49,298 bases of DNA from Azospirillaceae bacterium (GTDB lineage: Bacteria; Pseudomonadota; Alphaproteobacteria; Azospirillales; Azospirillaceae), in the NCBI GenBank assembly GCA_028277115.1, contig JANQHG010000121.1, forward strand, positions 1 through 49,298. Reading direction: 5' to 3'. The position numbers and the translations under genes were made by a program. Shown piece by piece: positions 24,535 to 33,264 of this stretch. Each line of letters starts with the position of its first letter. The first letter of the stretch is position 1. The notes beneath the pieces are model-generated. The model was given only the letters and a program-made list of their open reading frames with translations, did not search any database and was not told the origin of the DNA.

Positions 24535-24885
24535 TCAGCGTTTGGTGTCCGGAAGGCGATACTTCGACTTGCAGACCATCCAAACGCCGTAGCCGAGCAA
24601 CAGGACCCAAAACCCGATCAGATCGAAGATCGAAAACAGGCCGCGACCGCCTTCGAGCACGAAGAAGGACAGCGTGGTCTCGGCGCCGAGAATGGCGAGC
24701 CCGACCAACACGATCGGCGGCACGATGCCGCCGACGAGCTCGAGCGACGGGTGCAACGGCGGCGGCTCCTCGCCGGCCGCCTGGCGCGCGAGCGCCCGCG
24801 ACCGGCGTGACCATGCCGAATAGAGCAGCCACAGCCCGATCGCGCCCAAAACCGCGCCCGCCCAATTGGTGATCGCAAAGCTCAT
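24535..24885 (-). CDS. Membrane protein of unknown function, three predicted helices
   Basis: A 116-residue protein with hydrophobic segments near residues 8-22 (AGAVLGAIGLWLLYSAW), 52-72 (GIVPPIVLVGLAILGAETTL) and 85-105 (IFDLIGFWVLLLGYGVWMVC), and a basic C-terminus. A purine-rich ribosome binding site (GGGAGAGGGCGG) precedes the ATG. No family is recognised. It lies 27 bases after the TspO gene in the same direction, so the two may be cotranscribed. Confidence 0.65.
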   Translation of the reverse strand: MSFAITNWAGAVLGAIGLWLLYSAWSRRSRALARQAAGEEPPPLHPSLELVGGIVPPIVLVGLAILGAETTLSFFVLEGGRGLFSIFDLIGFWVLLLGYGVWMVCKSKYRLPDTKR

Positions 24886-24912
24886 CGATCCGCCCTCTCC
24901 CCCCTTGTCGAC

Positions 24913-25395
24913 TCACGCCGCGACCCGGTCGCTGTTGAATCGCCAGATATGGAAGTTCAAAAGCGCGGCAGCAGTAACCCACATGAGATAAGGCACCAGC
25001 AACAAGGCTGCCCAGAGATCGACCTGGTAGAAGGCGGTGATCGTCGCGGCGATCAGGCACCACAGGATCCCAACATCGATCAACGCCAGGTCAACGCGTC
25101 GGCGATCGAAGAACAGGAACGACCAAGCCGCGTTGAACACGAGCTGGATGCCGTAAAGGGTGAACGCGACCGGCGCACCGGCAAACCCGGCACTTTTCCA
25201 CAACAGCCAACCGGCAACCGCGATCATCGCATAGAGCACGGTCCAAACCGGCCCGAACACCCAGTTGGGCGGCGTCCACGACGGTTTGGCGAGGTCGCGG
25301 TACCACTCGCCTGGCCGGAACACGACCCCGCCGGCGGCGGCGGCCATGCACAGCGCGATGAACATGCACAGCATCAAGTAAGAGTTCAGATCCAT
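24913..25395 (-). CDS. tspO: TspO/MBR family protein
   Basis: A 160-residue protein with five membrane helices and the Trp-rich TspO pattern: WYRDLAKPSWTPPNWVFGPV, WTVLYAMIAVAGWLLWK, QLVFNAAWSFLFFDRRRVDL and PYLMWVTAAALLNFHIWRFN. TspO proteins bind porphyrins, heme and sterol-like ligands; in Rhodobacter TspO modulates photosynthesis genes and porphyrin export. GGGGGGCGAAACC precedes the ATG. The ligand in this organism cannot be deduced. Confidence 0.92.
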   Translation of the reverse strand: MDLNSYLMLCMFIALCMAAAAGGVVFRPGEWYRDLAKPSWTPPNWVFGPVWTVLYAMIAVAGWLLWKSAGFAGAPVAFTLYGIQLVFNAAWSFLFFDRRRVDLALIDVGILWCLIAATITAFYQVDLWAALLLVPYLMWVTAAALLNFHIWRFNSDRVAA

Positions 25396-25596
25396 CGGTT
25401 TCGCCCCCCTGAGCTGCCACGCGCGCCACGGCGTCGGACCAACCGCCCGTGCCCCTTGGTTTCCCGCCGCAGGTTGAGAGACTCTAAGGGGCGGTGGGGA
25501 GGTGTCACAAGCGATCCGGCCGCCGGGCGCCGGCTATCCGAAATAGACCGTATGCGCCGCGATGCCACTGGGCAGGGGCGGCCATCCGGGCAGGCG

Positions 25597-26235
25597 TCAG
25601 GCGGTCCGGCGAAGGCTCGCGGTCAACAGCCCGGCGCCGATCAGGGCGCCGCCGCCGATCCGGTTGACCCAGCGCCGCAGCGCGGGCCGCGCGATTGCCC
25701 GCCGCGCCGACGCGGCCAGGAGCGCAAATCCGGCCGCGTTGGCGATCGCAAGCACCAGGAAGGTCGCCTCCATCACCACCAACTGCCCCAACACCGGCGC
25801 CGCCGGGTCGAGGAACTGCGGCAGGAAGGCGATGAAGAAGGTGATGCTCTTGGGGTTGAGCGCGGTGACCAGGTACGCGTCGCGGAACATCCGTCCCGCG
25901 CCGAGTCGGGCGGCGCTCGCGCCCTCGCTCGTCGCACCGTCGGCGGCGGCGATCGGCGCCCGCCATAGGCCGACCCCGAGCCAGATCAGATAGGCGGCGC
26001 CGAGCCATTTGAGCGCGATGAACAGTGCGGCCGAGGTCGCGAGCAGCGCACCGAGGCCGATCAGGGACGCGGTCATCGCGGTGAAATCGCCGAGCCCGAC
26101 CCCGGTCACCGTTGCCGCGACCGACCGCCGGCCCTGGCTCAAGGCGTAGGACACCACCAGGAGGATGGTCGGCCCCGGGATCGCCAGCAGGATCGACGAG
26201 GCGACGACAAACGCAAACCACAGCTCGAGCGACAT
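25597..26235 (-). CDS. LysE-family amino-acid exporter
   Basis: A 212-residue, six-helix protein from ATG 26235 (MSLELWFAFVVASSILLAIP). It shows the LysE/RhtB pattern: IPGPTILLVVSYALSQGRRS, GVGLGDFTAMTASLIGLGAL, ALKWLGAAYLIWLGVGLWR, DAYLVTALNPKSITFFIAFL and RRWVNRIGGGALIGAGL. The family exports amino acids and related compounds; the substrate is not predictable. The broken WYL regulator gene ends five bases upstream in the same direction. Its middle frame runs without a stop into this gene, giving an artificial-looking fused ORF. Confidence 0.9.
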   Translation of the reverse strand: MSLELWFAFVVASSILLAIPGPTILLVVSYALSQGRRSVAATVTGVGLGDFTAMTASLIGLGALLATSAALFIALKWLGAAYLIWLGVGLWRAPIAAADGATSEGASAARLGAGRMFRDAYLVTALNPKSITFFIAFLPQFLDPAAPVLGQLVVMEATFLVLAIANAAGFALLAASARRAIARPALRRWVNRIGGGALIGAGLLTASLRRTA

Positions 26236-26239
26236 CGGA

Positions 26240-27193
26240 TCATCCAAACAACGGCAAGGTCGAGCGGGTGACGGTCGGCGCCACCGCCGACCATTGGGCC
26301 AGCACCTCTCGGTCCGATTGGCCAGGACGATAACTCGCTCCCGCTCCGGCAAGCCGTCGGGGTCGAGGTCGAGGCGCAGCCGGCGGAGCGTGTAGCCCAA
26401 CAAGGCCCGCCGCACCGACAGCCGCAAACGCTCACCGACCATACCATAGTCGCGCGCGACCACGGCCCGCTGAGCCGGGGCGAGCCGCGGGTGGGGCGCC
26501 AGCTCGAGCTCGACCCGACCGTGCCAATCGGCGTCCGCGTCCGGCGCGGCCGCCGCCGCGTCGGTCGTCCCGGTCGCGAGAAGCCGGCCGAGCCCGAAGT
26601 CCCGAAACCGCACTGAGCGCCGGCAAAACGCGCGGGCGTGCCATCGCACCCCGTCGCAGCCGAGCGCATGCGGCTCGATCCACCGCCACAGCGGTTCGGG
26701 TCGGGTCAGCGATTGGTAATGGACCTCGAGCGCCCGCCCGGTGCGAATCGCCACCAGGATCGCCCGCAGCATCTCAACCGCGACCGCCTGGGCCGGCGTC
26801 ACGGCGAGATCGAACGACGGCGGCGCTTCGACCCAGGTGTCCTCGATCGCGACCGCGCGATCCGCGACCAGCCGGAGCTGCGCCAGAAAACCGTCGACAT
26901 CGGGGGCGAAGAAGCGCGGTCGGAAGGCGTCGGTCGGGCGATAGCATTTGGCGCTCTTGTCATAGACGAGGTTCCCTGGTGCTATCGCTTGGTAGCGCGT
27001 CAAGTCTCTGGAAACCTGGTTGTTCGAGACACCGAAGCGGATGGCGATATCAGCGCGATTCACCTGCCCGGGTCCAATACAGATGAAACTCCATAAACGC
27101 GAGGCGCCGTTCGACCGGCTGCCGGCGATCGATGGTACCGAACAACGGGTCGATGCCAGCCCGCGGGCGCTCGGCGCCTTGAAGGCGGAGCAC
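26240..27193 (-). pseudogene. CapW/BrxR-type WYL regulator, disrupted by two frameshifts
   Basis: The N-terminal winged helix begins VERRLAFMEFHLYWT in one frame. It continues in another frame as GQVNRADIAIRFGVSNNQVS, RDLTRYQAIAPGNLVYDKSA and KCYRPTDAFRPRFF. The WYL core (LEVHYQSLTRPEPLWRWIEP, HALGCDGVRWHARAFC) and the WCX-like end (LRLSVRRALLGYTLRRLRLD) are intact. After VIVLAN the natural ending SDREVLAQWSAVAPTVTRST returns to the first frame and stops at 26240. Removing one C near 27070-27072 and adding one base near 26317 restores a continuous protein. GTG 27193 is a plausible start. Such regulators repress defence operons (CBASS, BREX) in characterised cases. Confidence 0.7.
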
Positions 27194-27365
27194 GGGTCGC
27201 TTCTGGACGACACGCGGACGCCCGACCCAGGGCCCGCTTGTGGTTGGCGACGGTCGCTACCTCGGGCTCGGCATGATGGCCCCGGAGCGCGATGCAACGA
27301 CGGCTCCGACTGCCGACACGAAGGTGTTCACCCCGATCGGCAACGACGGGTCGTCGCCGTCTTGA
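27183..27365 (+). pseudogene. Possible C-terminal remnant of a CRISPR RAMP protein (Csb2-like)
   Basis: The forward frame ends GRFWTTRGRPTQGPLVVGDG, then RYLGLGMMAPERD and a short tail to TGA at 27363-27365. The G-P-L-x-h-G-x-G-R-Y-L-G-L-G-h-x-x-P pattern is that of the C-terminal glycine-rich loop of Csb2/Cas6-like RAMP proteins. The frame has a stop at 27180, so at most 60 residues survive. It overlaps the 5' end of the WYL pseudogene on the other strand. No cas genes or repeat arrays were seen nearby. Chance resemblance remains possible. Confidence 0.35.
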
Positions 27366-27509
27366 CCTGAAACGATGCCGGTCTTGGACCGGCGCGTCGC
27401 AGGGCGTCGGACAGTCGAACGGCCGCGATGGACCGGCGCAGGGATCGAGGCTAGGCTTTTGATTCGGTGACACCCGACACCGGACGACTGAGCAAGAGGG
27501 TTTGAGACG

Positions 27510-28088
27510 ATGGCGACGCCCGCCCGCAAGGAGACGACCACCGGGTCCGACGCGGCCACGGCCACGCCGACGGTGCCGGCCGGCGATCCGTCGCCCGCTG
27601 GTCCGTCGGGCGGAGGTGGCCCATATGACCCGAGTATGGACGGACGCATCGGTAAGCTCGAAGCGCGCGCCGACATCACCGACACGCGCTTCGACCGGCT
27701 CGAGACCAAAATCGATCGGCTGATCGAGGGCGTAAGTTCGTTCCGCGCCGAGGTGAAAGCCGAGATCGCGGAATTGCGCACGGACATGGCCCGACAGAAC
27801 GCCGACCTGCGCACCGAAATGACCGCCAAGGTTGGAGAGGTCCAGGGGCAGGTCGCCGAACTGCGCGGCCGGATGGACGGGCTGGTGACCAAGCGCGACG
27901 CCCGGCACTACATCCTGGCCGGACTGAGCCTCGCCGCGTTGATCTATGCGCTCGCGTTGACCGGCGCCGCCCACCTGGCGCCGCGGCCCGCCCCGGCTCC
28001 GGCACCGCAACTGATCGCCCCACCAGCGCCGATCATCCTGACCCTGCCGCTCCAGCCGGCCGAAAGCGGGGCCCAGAAAAAACAGTGA
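27510..28088 (+). CDS. Coiled-coil protein with one C-terminal membrane helix
   Basis: A 192-residue protein. Residues 1-45 are Pro/Gly/Ala-rich and probably disordered. Residues 46-130 form a long coiled coil (IGKLEARADITDTRFDRLET, KIDRLIEGVSSFRAEVKAEI, LRTDMARQNADLRTEMTAKV). A membrane helix follows near 136-155 (YILAGLSLAALIYALALTGA), then a Pro-rich tail. This layout is common among bacterial proteins of unknown function and phage-like DUF1640-type proteins. It converges on the diguanylate cyclase gene with a 10-base gap. No closer family is assigned. Confidence 0.75.
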   Translation: MATPARKETTTGSDAATATPTVPAGDPSPAGPSGGGGPYDPSMDGRIGKLEARADITDTRFDRLETKIDRLIEGVSSFRAEVKAEIAELRTDMARQNADLRTEMTAKVGEVQGQVAELRGRMDGLVTKRDARHYILAGLSLAALIYALALTGAAHLAPRPAPAPAPQLIAPPAPIILTLPLQPAESGAQKKQ

Positions 28089-28098
28089 CCGCGCGCCG

Positions 28099-28998
28099 TC
28101 ACGCCGTGCGCACCCGGTTGCGGCCCGCGCCCTTGGCCTCATAAAGCGCGCGGTCGGCGCGGCGGATCATCTCGGCCGAGGTGTCGCCGTCCCGATGGGT
28201 CGCAACCCCGATGCTGCAGGTCAAGCGCTCGCCATGGCCGAAATCGTGCACCGCGATCGCATGGCGCAGCCGCTCTGCCAGCGCTTGCGCCGCCGCCTGG
28301 TCGGTGCCCGGGCACACGACCATGAACTCCTCACCGCCCCAGCGGCCGAGCGTGTCCTGCCGGCGCACCGTCGCCGCGAACCGCTCGGCGATCGCGATCA
28401 ACACCGTGTCGCCGACCTGGTGGCCGAAGGTGTCGTTGATCCGCTTGAAATCGTCGAGATCGATCAAAATAATCGCCAGAGAGTCGGCCTGCCGGCAGGC
28501 GCGTTCGAACGCTTGCGATAAAACCTCGTCAAGCTTGAGCCGGTTGCACAGGCCGGTCAATCGGTCCGACGCCGACAACTCCTCGAGCTCGTGCGTCCGG
28601 AGCGCCAGTTCTGCATGCGCCTCCGCCAACCGGTTTTGGATCTCCTTGGTCCCGGAGATGTCGACACCGATCGAGTATTTGACCACGCGGCCGTCGTGCC
28701 AGACCATCGCACGCTCATGCAGCTGCAACCAGCAATCCTCGTCCTCGTGGAACTGCTCCAAGATCACCTCGTCGCCGGTCGGCCCGCCCACGGCATCGAG
28801 CAGGGCCGGGATCGCGCAGAACTCGCAACGGTCGTCCAGGCCGTAGATCACTTGCCAGCAGGTTCGCCCGGTCGGGGCACCCCGGGCCGCACGCATGCAC
28901 CGGTTGAGATAGACGAGCTCAAAGCTCTCGACGTCGACGACATAGACCCGAAACGGGATGAGGTCGAACAAGGTCTCCCACATCATCGTCTCCGCCAT
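28099..28998 (-). CDS. PAS-GGDEF diguanylate cyclase
   Basis: A 299-residue protein. Residues 7-118 form a PAS domain with an unusual set of cysteines (Cys34, Cys47, Cys58, Cys61) within LNRCMRAARGAPTGRTCWQV and LDDRCEFC. A coiled linker (119-140) leads to the GGDEF domain: LTGLCNRLKLDEVL, IILIDLDDFKRINDTFGHQV, active site GGEEF at 221-225, and an RRQD I-site at 212-215 for product inhibition. It should make c-di-GMP. It is the last gene of a reverse-strand operon, 21 bases after the solute-binding protein gene, so the periplasmic ligand or the phosphorelay may feed into this output. Confidence 0.92.
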   Translation of the reverse strand: MAETMMWETLFDLIPFRVYVVDVESFELVYLNRCMRAARGAPTGRTCWQVIYGLDDRCEFCAIPALLDAVGGPTGDEVILEQFHEDEDCWLQLHERAMVWHDGRVVKYSIGVDISGTKEIQNRLAEAHAELALRTHELEELSASDRLTGLCNRLKLDEVLSQAFERACRQADSLAIILIDLDDFKRINDTFGHQVGDTVLIAIAERFAATVRRQDTLGRWGGEEFMVVCPGTDQAAAQALAERLRHAIAVHDFGHGERLTCSIGVATHRDGDTSAEMIRRADRALYEAKGAGRNRVRTA

Positions 28999-29019
28999 CC
29001 TTGCCCCCGGTCGCCCCCG

Positions 29020-29907
29020 TCACGGGCCGAGATAGCGGTCGATGATCGCAGCAAACCGGCCGGCCTCGCGCACCGTGGCAATCGCATGGTCGATCCGAGC
29101 GGCAAGGGTTTCGTCTATGGTTGTCCGGCTCAGCATCAAAAAAACCCTGGTCGCGTGAACCGGCATCGGGTGGACCGCGATCCGGTCGCGCAGATCATAC
29201 GTGCGCGCCGCAAGCACGCCGGTGGCGTGATCGACGATCACGCCGTCGATCCGCCCGCGCACCATCCGGCGCAGGTCACGGTGGCTCGACTGCGACAGCG
29301 CGAACCGATCGGCGGTCGCCGGGTCGCTTGCGAGACGCGCCACCTCGGGGCCGAAGTAATTGTCGCGCACGATGCCGATCCTTCGGCCGGCCCCGACGAA
29401 CGCCGCCAGCGACGGCGCCGCCAACGACGCCGCGTCGTCGGCGCGCACGAACAGCCGCATCGCCTCGTCACGGTACGGCGTCCCGAAGACGGCGTAGCGC
29501 GCCCGTGCGTCCGTGCGGCTCGCCCCCGGCAGCGCGTCAAGCCGGCCGTGCTCGACCTCATACAACAAGCGCGACCATTCCCCCTCGACAAACGCGACCG
29601 TGCAGCCGGCCGCCGCGGCGATCGCCCGGGTCGCGTCGATGTCGATGCCGACCAGACCGCCGTCGGCGGTGCGATCCATGTAAGGGGTCCAGGGCGTCCA
29701 GCCGACCCGCAACGCGCACGCCCGGGCCGGCGTTGCTGCCGCCATGGTCAACACGGCCGCCGCCGCAACGGTCACCGCGGCCGCCGCCGCAACGGTCACC
29801 ACGGCCGCGGCGGCGCCGATCACGAACAGCCGCGCAAAGCCGATGCGGGCCGTCCCAAGGCCGGACGAGCCGCGGTCTTGCCCACGCCGCGGTGTCAATC
29901 GATCCAT
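29020..29907 (-). CDS. Periplasmic solute-binding protein (bacterial family 3)
   Basis: A 295-residue protein from ATG 29907, with GGGGAGAC seven bases upstream. A long Ala/Val-rich export segment (about residues 20-60) contains a VTVAAAA duplication, then CALRVGWTPWTPYMD. The ligand-binding core shows GGLVGIDIDATRAIAAAAGC, EGEWSRLLYEVEHGRLDALP, RARYAVFGTPYRDEAMRLFV and GRIDGVIVDHATGVLAAR. Family 3 proteins bind amino acids or similar small molecules. No ABC transporter genes are nearby; it sits between a sensor kinase and a diguanylate cyclase gene, so a sensing role is inferred. Confidence 0.88.
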   Translation of the reverse strand: MDRLTPRRGQDRGSSGLGTARIGFARLFVIGAAAAVVTVAAAAAVTVAAAAVLTMAAATPARACALRVGWTPWTPYMDRTADGGLVGIDIDATRAIAAAAGCTVAFVEGEWSRLLYEVEHGRLDALPGASRTDARARYAVFGTPYRDEAMRLFVRADDAASLAAPSLAAFVGAGRRIGIVRDNYFGPEVARLASDPATADRFALSQSSHRDLRRMVRGRIDGVIVDHATGVLAARTYDLRDRIAVHPMPVHATRVFLMLSRTTIDETLAARIDHAIATVREAGRFAAIIDRYLGP

Positions 29908-30028
29908 GTTGGTGTCTCCCCGGGGGGCGACGCGCCCGTCGCGGTATCCGCGCAAATCCTTACTCGATTTCATGGCGACCATGCCAGGCACCGCGCCCGC
30001 CGCCAACCGGTATCCGCCGCCGACCGGT

Positions 30029-32287
30029 TCAACCGGCCGCTGCGATCGCCCGCGGCGTGGTCGGGGCGACCGCCGGCACGCCCTCATCGAGCGCGGCCAC
30101 CGGCAGATCGAAGCAAAAGCGGGTGCCGACGCCCGGTTGGCTGTCGACCGCGACCGTACCGCCAAGCCGCACCAACTCGGCCTGGACCGCGGCGAGCCCA
30201 AACCCGCGGCCGGACACTTCGCCCACTGCGTCGCGGCTCGAGACCGCGTCGAGAAACGCCGCGTTGATCAACGCGCCGCGGTCGAGCGCCGCCGCCCGCG
30301 CCGCGGCGATCCGTCCGGTCGCCACCAAGCGGGCCCGCAACGCATCGGTGTCGATGCCGCGGCCGTCGTCGGCGATCTCGATGCTGAGACGCGCCGGCCC
30401 GCGGCGGATCGTGCAGCGCACCTGTCCGGCCGGATCCTTGCCCGCAGCCCGCCGCTCGTCCGGCCGTTCCAGGCCGTGATCGACGGCGTTGCGAAAGACG
30501 TGGACCAAAGACCGCGCGAACGCCAGCAGGACGTCCGGGTCGACCGGGCAGCACGGCCCCTCGATCACGACCGGCCGCGCGCGCTTGCCGAGGCGGGCCG
30601 CCAACCCCGGCACCGTCCGTGCCGGCCCGGCCAGCAGGTCCGCAAGGTCGACCGCACGCAGGCAGCGCAGGTCGCCCAACAGCCGCGCGGCCCGGGCCGC
30701 GCGGTCGGTCGGGTCGTCGGTCCCGGCAACCGCCGCGATCCCGGCCTCGACCGCGATCAGCCGCCGACGGTCGATCGAGAGGTCGCCGCGCTCGCGCAAG
30801 AATCGCTCACCGAGAATCTGGCGTATCACCTCGAGGTCGCGCGCCAGCGCCCCGCGGACGTCGGCGGCCTGCAATGCCGCCTCGACCGCGGCCGCCGGCA
30901 CCGTCCACGGCCGCGGTGCGGCCGGCGCCGGGCCGTCGAGCCGCATAAGCCGTGTCTCGAGCCCGTGCAACGCCTCGGGTAAGGCCCGAAAGCCGAATTG
31001 GCTGAACAGCCCTTTGAAGGTGTGGGCCGACCGCTGGACCGTGCGCAGATCGAAGGTTGCGATCGCCCCGCCGTCGCCGAGATCGGCGCCGGGCCGTGCC
31101 AGGAACTCGTCGAACGCCGCGAGCAGTGCGAAGAAATCGCGCGGGTCCGCCACCGCGCGCACGATCAGCTCAAACCGCTGCCGTTCGTCCTCAAGACGCG
31201 CCTTCAGCCGCAGGGTCTCGGTGACGTCGGTCAGGATCATCACCAACCGGCCGCTGGCGAGCCGGCGATACTCGGCGTCGCAGGTGCGCTCGCCGAACTC
31301 GAACCGCCCGGGCAACAGCGATAACACCACCTCGGCCAGATAGGCGTCATCCTCGGCAAACGCGCGGGTGCAGGCGTCGCGGAACAACCGGCAGCCGTCG
31401 GCGCCGTCGAACGGCAACAACTCGAGGATCGACGCGCCGGCGATCGGACGGCCGAACAGCCGCTCGCACGCCTGGCTGTACTCCGGCTCGACCTTAAAGC
31501 TCGAGCCGAACGAGAGGTAGCCCTGGCCCGAACTGTTCAACAGCAGCTCGACCTGCTCGTTCCTGCGGGCAAGCGCACGGTTGATCTCGTGGGTCCTGTC
31601 CCGGCTCGCGCGCACCGCGGCCTGTTCGGCGGCCACCCGATCGACCATCGCGTTGTAGGCGGCAAACACCGTGCCGAGCTCGTCGGCTGAGACCCAGGCG
31701 ACCCGGCGCGGCGTCGCGCGGTCGTCGCGGCTTTCCAGCATCGCGCGGAAATGGTCGAGCGGCCGCCCGACCACCAGCCGGTTGGCGAGGATCGCCGCCC
31801 CGATCGTCGCCGCAACCAACAACACCAACAAGGCGATGTCCCGGATCACCTGGGGGATCAGGGTGCGCCGCAGCTGATCGGTCCGGAACGAGATCACCAG
31901 GCGCCCAAGCTCGGCGACCGCATCGGCGCGCTTGAGCACGATCGGGGTCGCGCCCAGCGCCGACGGATCGTCGTGCAGCTCCCCGGCCCGCCCGAACATC
32001 GCACCGAGATCGTCATAGACCACCGCCCCGGTGATGTCCCGGTCGAGCACCGCGGTGGTCAGAATCCGCGCGACGTTGCCGTCGTCCAGGTTCCACAACG
32101 GCGTCGCCAACGCCACCGCGATCGTTTCGGTGTGCAACTGCCGCTTGGCCGCGACCTCGGCCCTGATCCGATCGGCGTCGATCGCGCCGGAAATCACCGA
32201 CACCAAGATGGTGGCAAGCACCACCGGCGGCAGCAGGATCGCCAGAAACTTGTCACTCAGCCGGCCCGGTCGGTGGAGCTTGAACAT
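30029..32287 (-). CDS. CheA-like membrane sensor histidine kinase (HAMP-PAS-Hpt-HATPase)
   Basis: A 752-residue protein. A first membrane helix (14-36) and a second (148-172) enclose a periplasmic domain of about 110 residues. HAMP follows to about 225, then a coiled coil and a PAS-like domain (240-360). The phosphorylation site is Hpt-like: VQRSAHTFKGLFSQFGF with His422. The ATPase domain is CheA-like: HVFRNAVDHGLERPDERRAA, EIADDGRGID, GEVSGRGFGLAAVQAELV and GTRFCFDLP. No CheW-binding domain is present, so it is not a standard chemotaxis kinase. The operon position suggests phosphotransfer to the CheY-like protein encoded just upstream. Confidence 0.9.
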   Translation of the reverse strand: MFKLHRPGRLSDKFLAILLPPVVLATILVSVISGAIDADRIRAEVAAKRQLHTETIAVALATPLWNLDDGNVARILTTAVLDRDITGAVVYDDLGAMFGRAGELHDDPSALGATPIVLKRADAVAELGRLVISFRTDQLRRTLIPQVIRDIALLVLLVAATIGAAILANRLVVGRPLDHFRAMLESRDDRATPRRVAWVSADELGTVFAAYNAMVDRVAAEQAAVRASRDRTHEINRALARRNEQVELLLNSSGQGYLSFGSSFKVEPEYSQACERLFGRPIAGASILELLPFDGADGCRLFRDACTRAFAEDDAYLAEVVLSLLPGRFEFGERTCDAEYRRLASGRLVMILTDVTETLRLKARLEDERQRFELIVRAVADPRDFFALLAAFDEFLARPGADLGDGGAIATFDLRTVQRSAHTFKGLFSQFGFRALPEALHGLETRLMRLDGPAPAAPRPWTVPAAAVEAALQAADVRGALARDLEVIRQILGERFLRERGDLSIDRRRLIAVEAGIAAVAGTDDPTDRAARAARLLGDLRCLRAVDLADLLAGPARTVPGLAARLGKRARPVVIEGPCCPVDPDVLLAFARSLVHVFRNAVDHGLERPDERRAAGKDPAGQVRCTIRRGPARLSIEIADDGRGIDTDALRARLVATGRIAAARAAALDRGALINAAFLDAVSSRDAVGEVSGRGFGLAAVQAELVRLGGTVAVDSQPGVGTRFCFDLPVAALDEGVPAVAPTTPRAIAAAG

Positions 32288-32341
32288 CCCGAGGTCTCAC
32301 ATCCGCTCCACCCTAGCCGATCTGCGTGCCGGGTGCACCGC

Positions 32342-32722
32342 TCAAACGGGCAGGTATCGGTCGGCGACGGTCTGGATCACATCTTTGAGCTTGTCTTCCC
32401 GGATCGGCTTCAAGACATAGCCCTTGGCCCCGGCGTTGATCGCATCCAGCACCATCTGTTGCTGGCCGTGCGAGGTCACCACCACGATCAGGGCGCCTTG
32501 ATCAACCGCGAGGATTTGCCGGGTCGCTTCGATCCCGTCCATGTCCGGCATGTTGATATCCATGGTCACCAGGTCGGGCCGGATCGTCGGGTAGGACGCC
32601 ACCGCGGCGACCCCGGTCGGCGCGCTGTGGACCACCGAATGGCCCATCTCCGACAGCATCTGGGTCAGCTTGCGCACCGAGATCAGCGAGTCGTCGACCA
32701 CCATGATGTTGAGCGGGCGCAT
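32342..32722 (-). CDS. CheY-like single-domain response regulator
   Basis: A 126-residue receiver domain. The acidic pair is in IMVVDDSLISVRKL, the phosphoacceptor Asp in DLVTMDINMPDMDGIEATRQ, the conserved Thr in LIVVVTSHGQQQMV, and the Lys in GAKGYVLKPIREDKL. No output domain follows. It lies between the CheX-like gene (20 bases) and the sensor kinase (54 bases) in one operon, so it is the likely partner of both: phosphorylated by the kinase and dephosphorylated by the CheX-like protein. Confidence 0.95.
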   Translation of the reverse strand: MRPLNIMVVDDSLISVRKLTQMLSEMGHSVVHSAPTGVAAVASYPTIRPDLVTMDINMPDMDGIEATRQILAVDQGALIVVVTSHGQQQMVLDAINAGAKGYVLKPIREDKLKDVIQTVADRYLPV

Positions 32723-32742
32723 CTCCGATTACTCCAGGTCCC

Positions 32743-33264
32743 TCAGGGTAGATAATTCAAGTATTTGTCGAAGAGCTGTTTCGGGCCGATGATGTTGACC
32801 ACCAGCGCGCCATAGGCGGTTTCCAGTGATACGGTGTAAAATCGGGCCTCTTTGTAGCGGAGCAAGCTGCGCGCACCGGTAACGATCACCGGCGGGGAAA
32901 AGGTGATCGCCCGTCCGCCGGGATTGATGTCCGCGGTCAGGTTGCCGATCACGGTGTTGATGATATCACCGGCGGTCTCCCCAATATAGATCTCACGTTC
33001 ATGGTTTTCGATCGTCAAGTCTGCAACATAAATCTTAAACAATTGTTCCAACAGCGCGCCATCGAAGCTGAACGCGACGATCATATCGACCGGCCCGCCG
33101 ACCACCACGATCGAGGTCAGCTCGCGCAGGTCGAGCCGGTTGACGTCCCGGAGCGCGAACCGGCTCGCCAAGATCGGCGTGTCGAGCTCCTGGGCGAGGA
33201 ACGCCCGAGCCCGCTCGGCGGTGCGGGTAACCAGGAAACCGACGTCGACCGGATGGTCGGTCAT
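32743..33264 (-). CDS. CheX-like (CheC/CheX family) phosphatase or chemotaxis protein
   Basis: A 173-residue protein from ATG 33264 (MTDHPVDVGFLVTRTAERAR). The CheX-type pattern is ELTSIVVVGGPVDMIVAFSF, then the helix with the acidic/Asn catalytic pair (IYIGETAGDIINTVIGNLTA) and ITFSPPVIVTGARSLL. CheX-family proteins dephosphorylate CheY-P. In the family the motif is E-x3-N; here E-T-x-x-D/I-I-N is visible, with the Asn retained. It is the first gene of the reverse-strand signalling operon. Confidence 0.8.
   Translation of the reverse strand: MTDHPVDVGFLVTRTAERARAFLAQELDTPILASRFALRDVNRLDLRELTSIVVVGGPVDMIVAFSFDGALLEQLFKIYVADLTIENHEREIYIGETAGDIINTVIGNLTADINPGGRAITFSPPVIVTGARSLLRYKEARFYTVSLETAYGALVVNIIGPKQLFDKYLNYLP

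Noticed and set aside
25597-27297. Single reverse ORF apparently fusing a WYL regulator to LysE
   Set aside because: The junction residues are not protein-like and a natural WYL ending in another frame stops at 26240, five bases before the LysE ATG; the fusion is a product of frameshifts.
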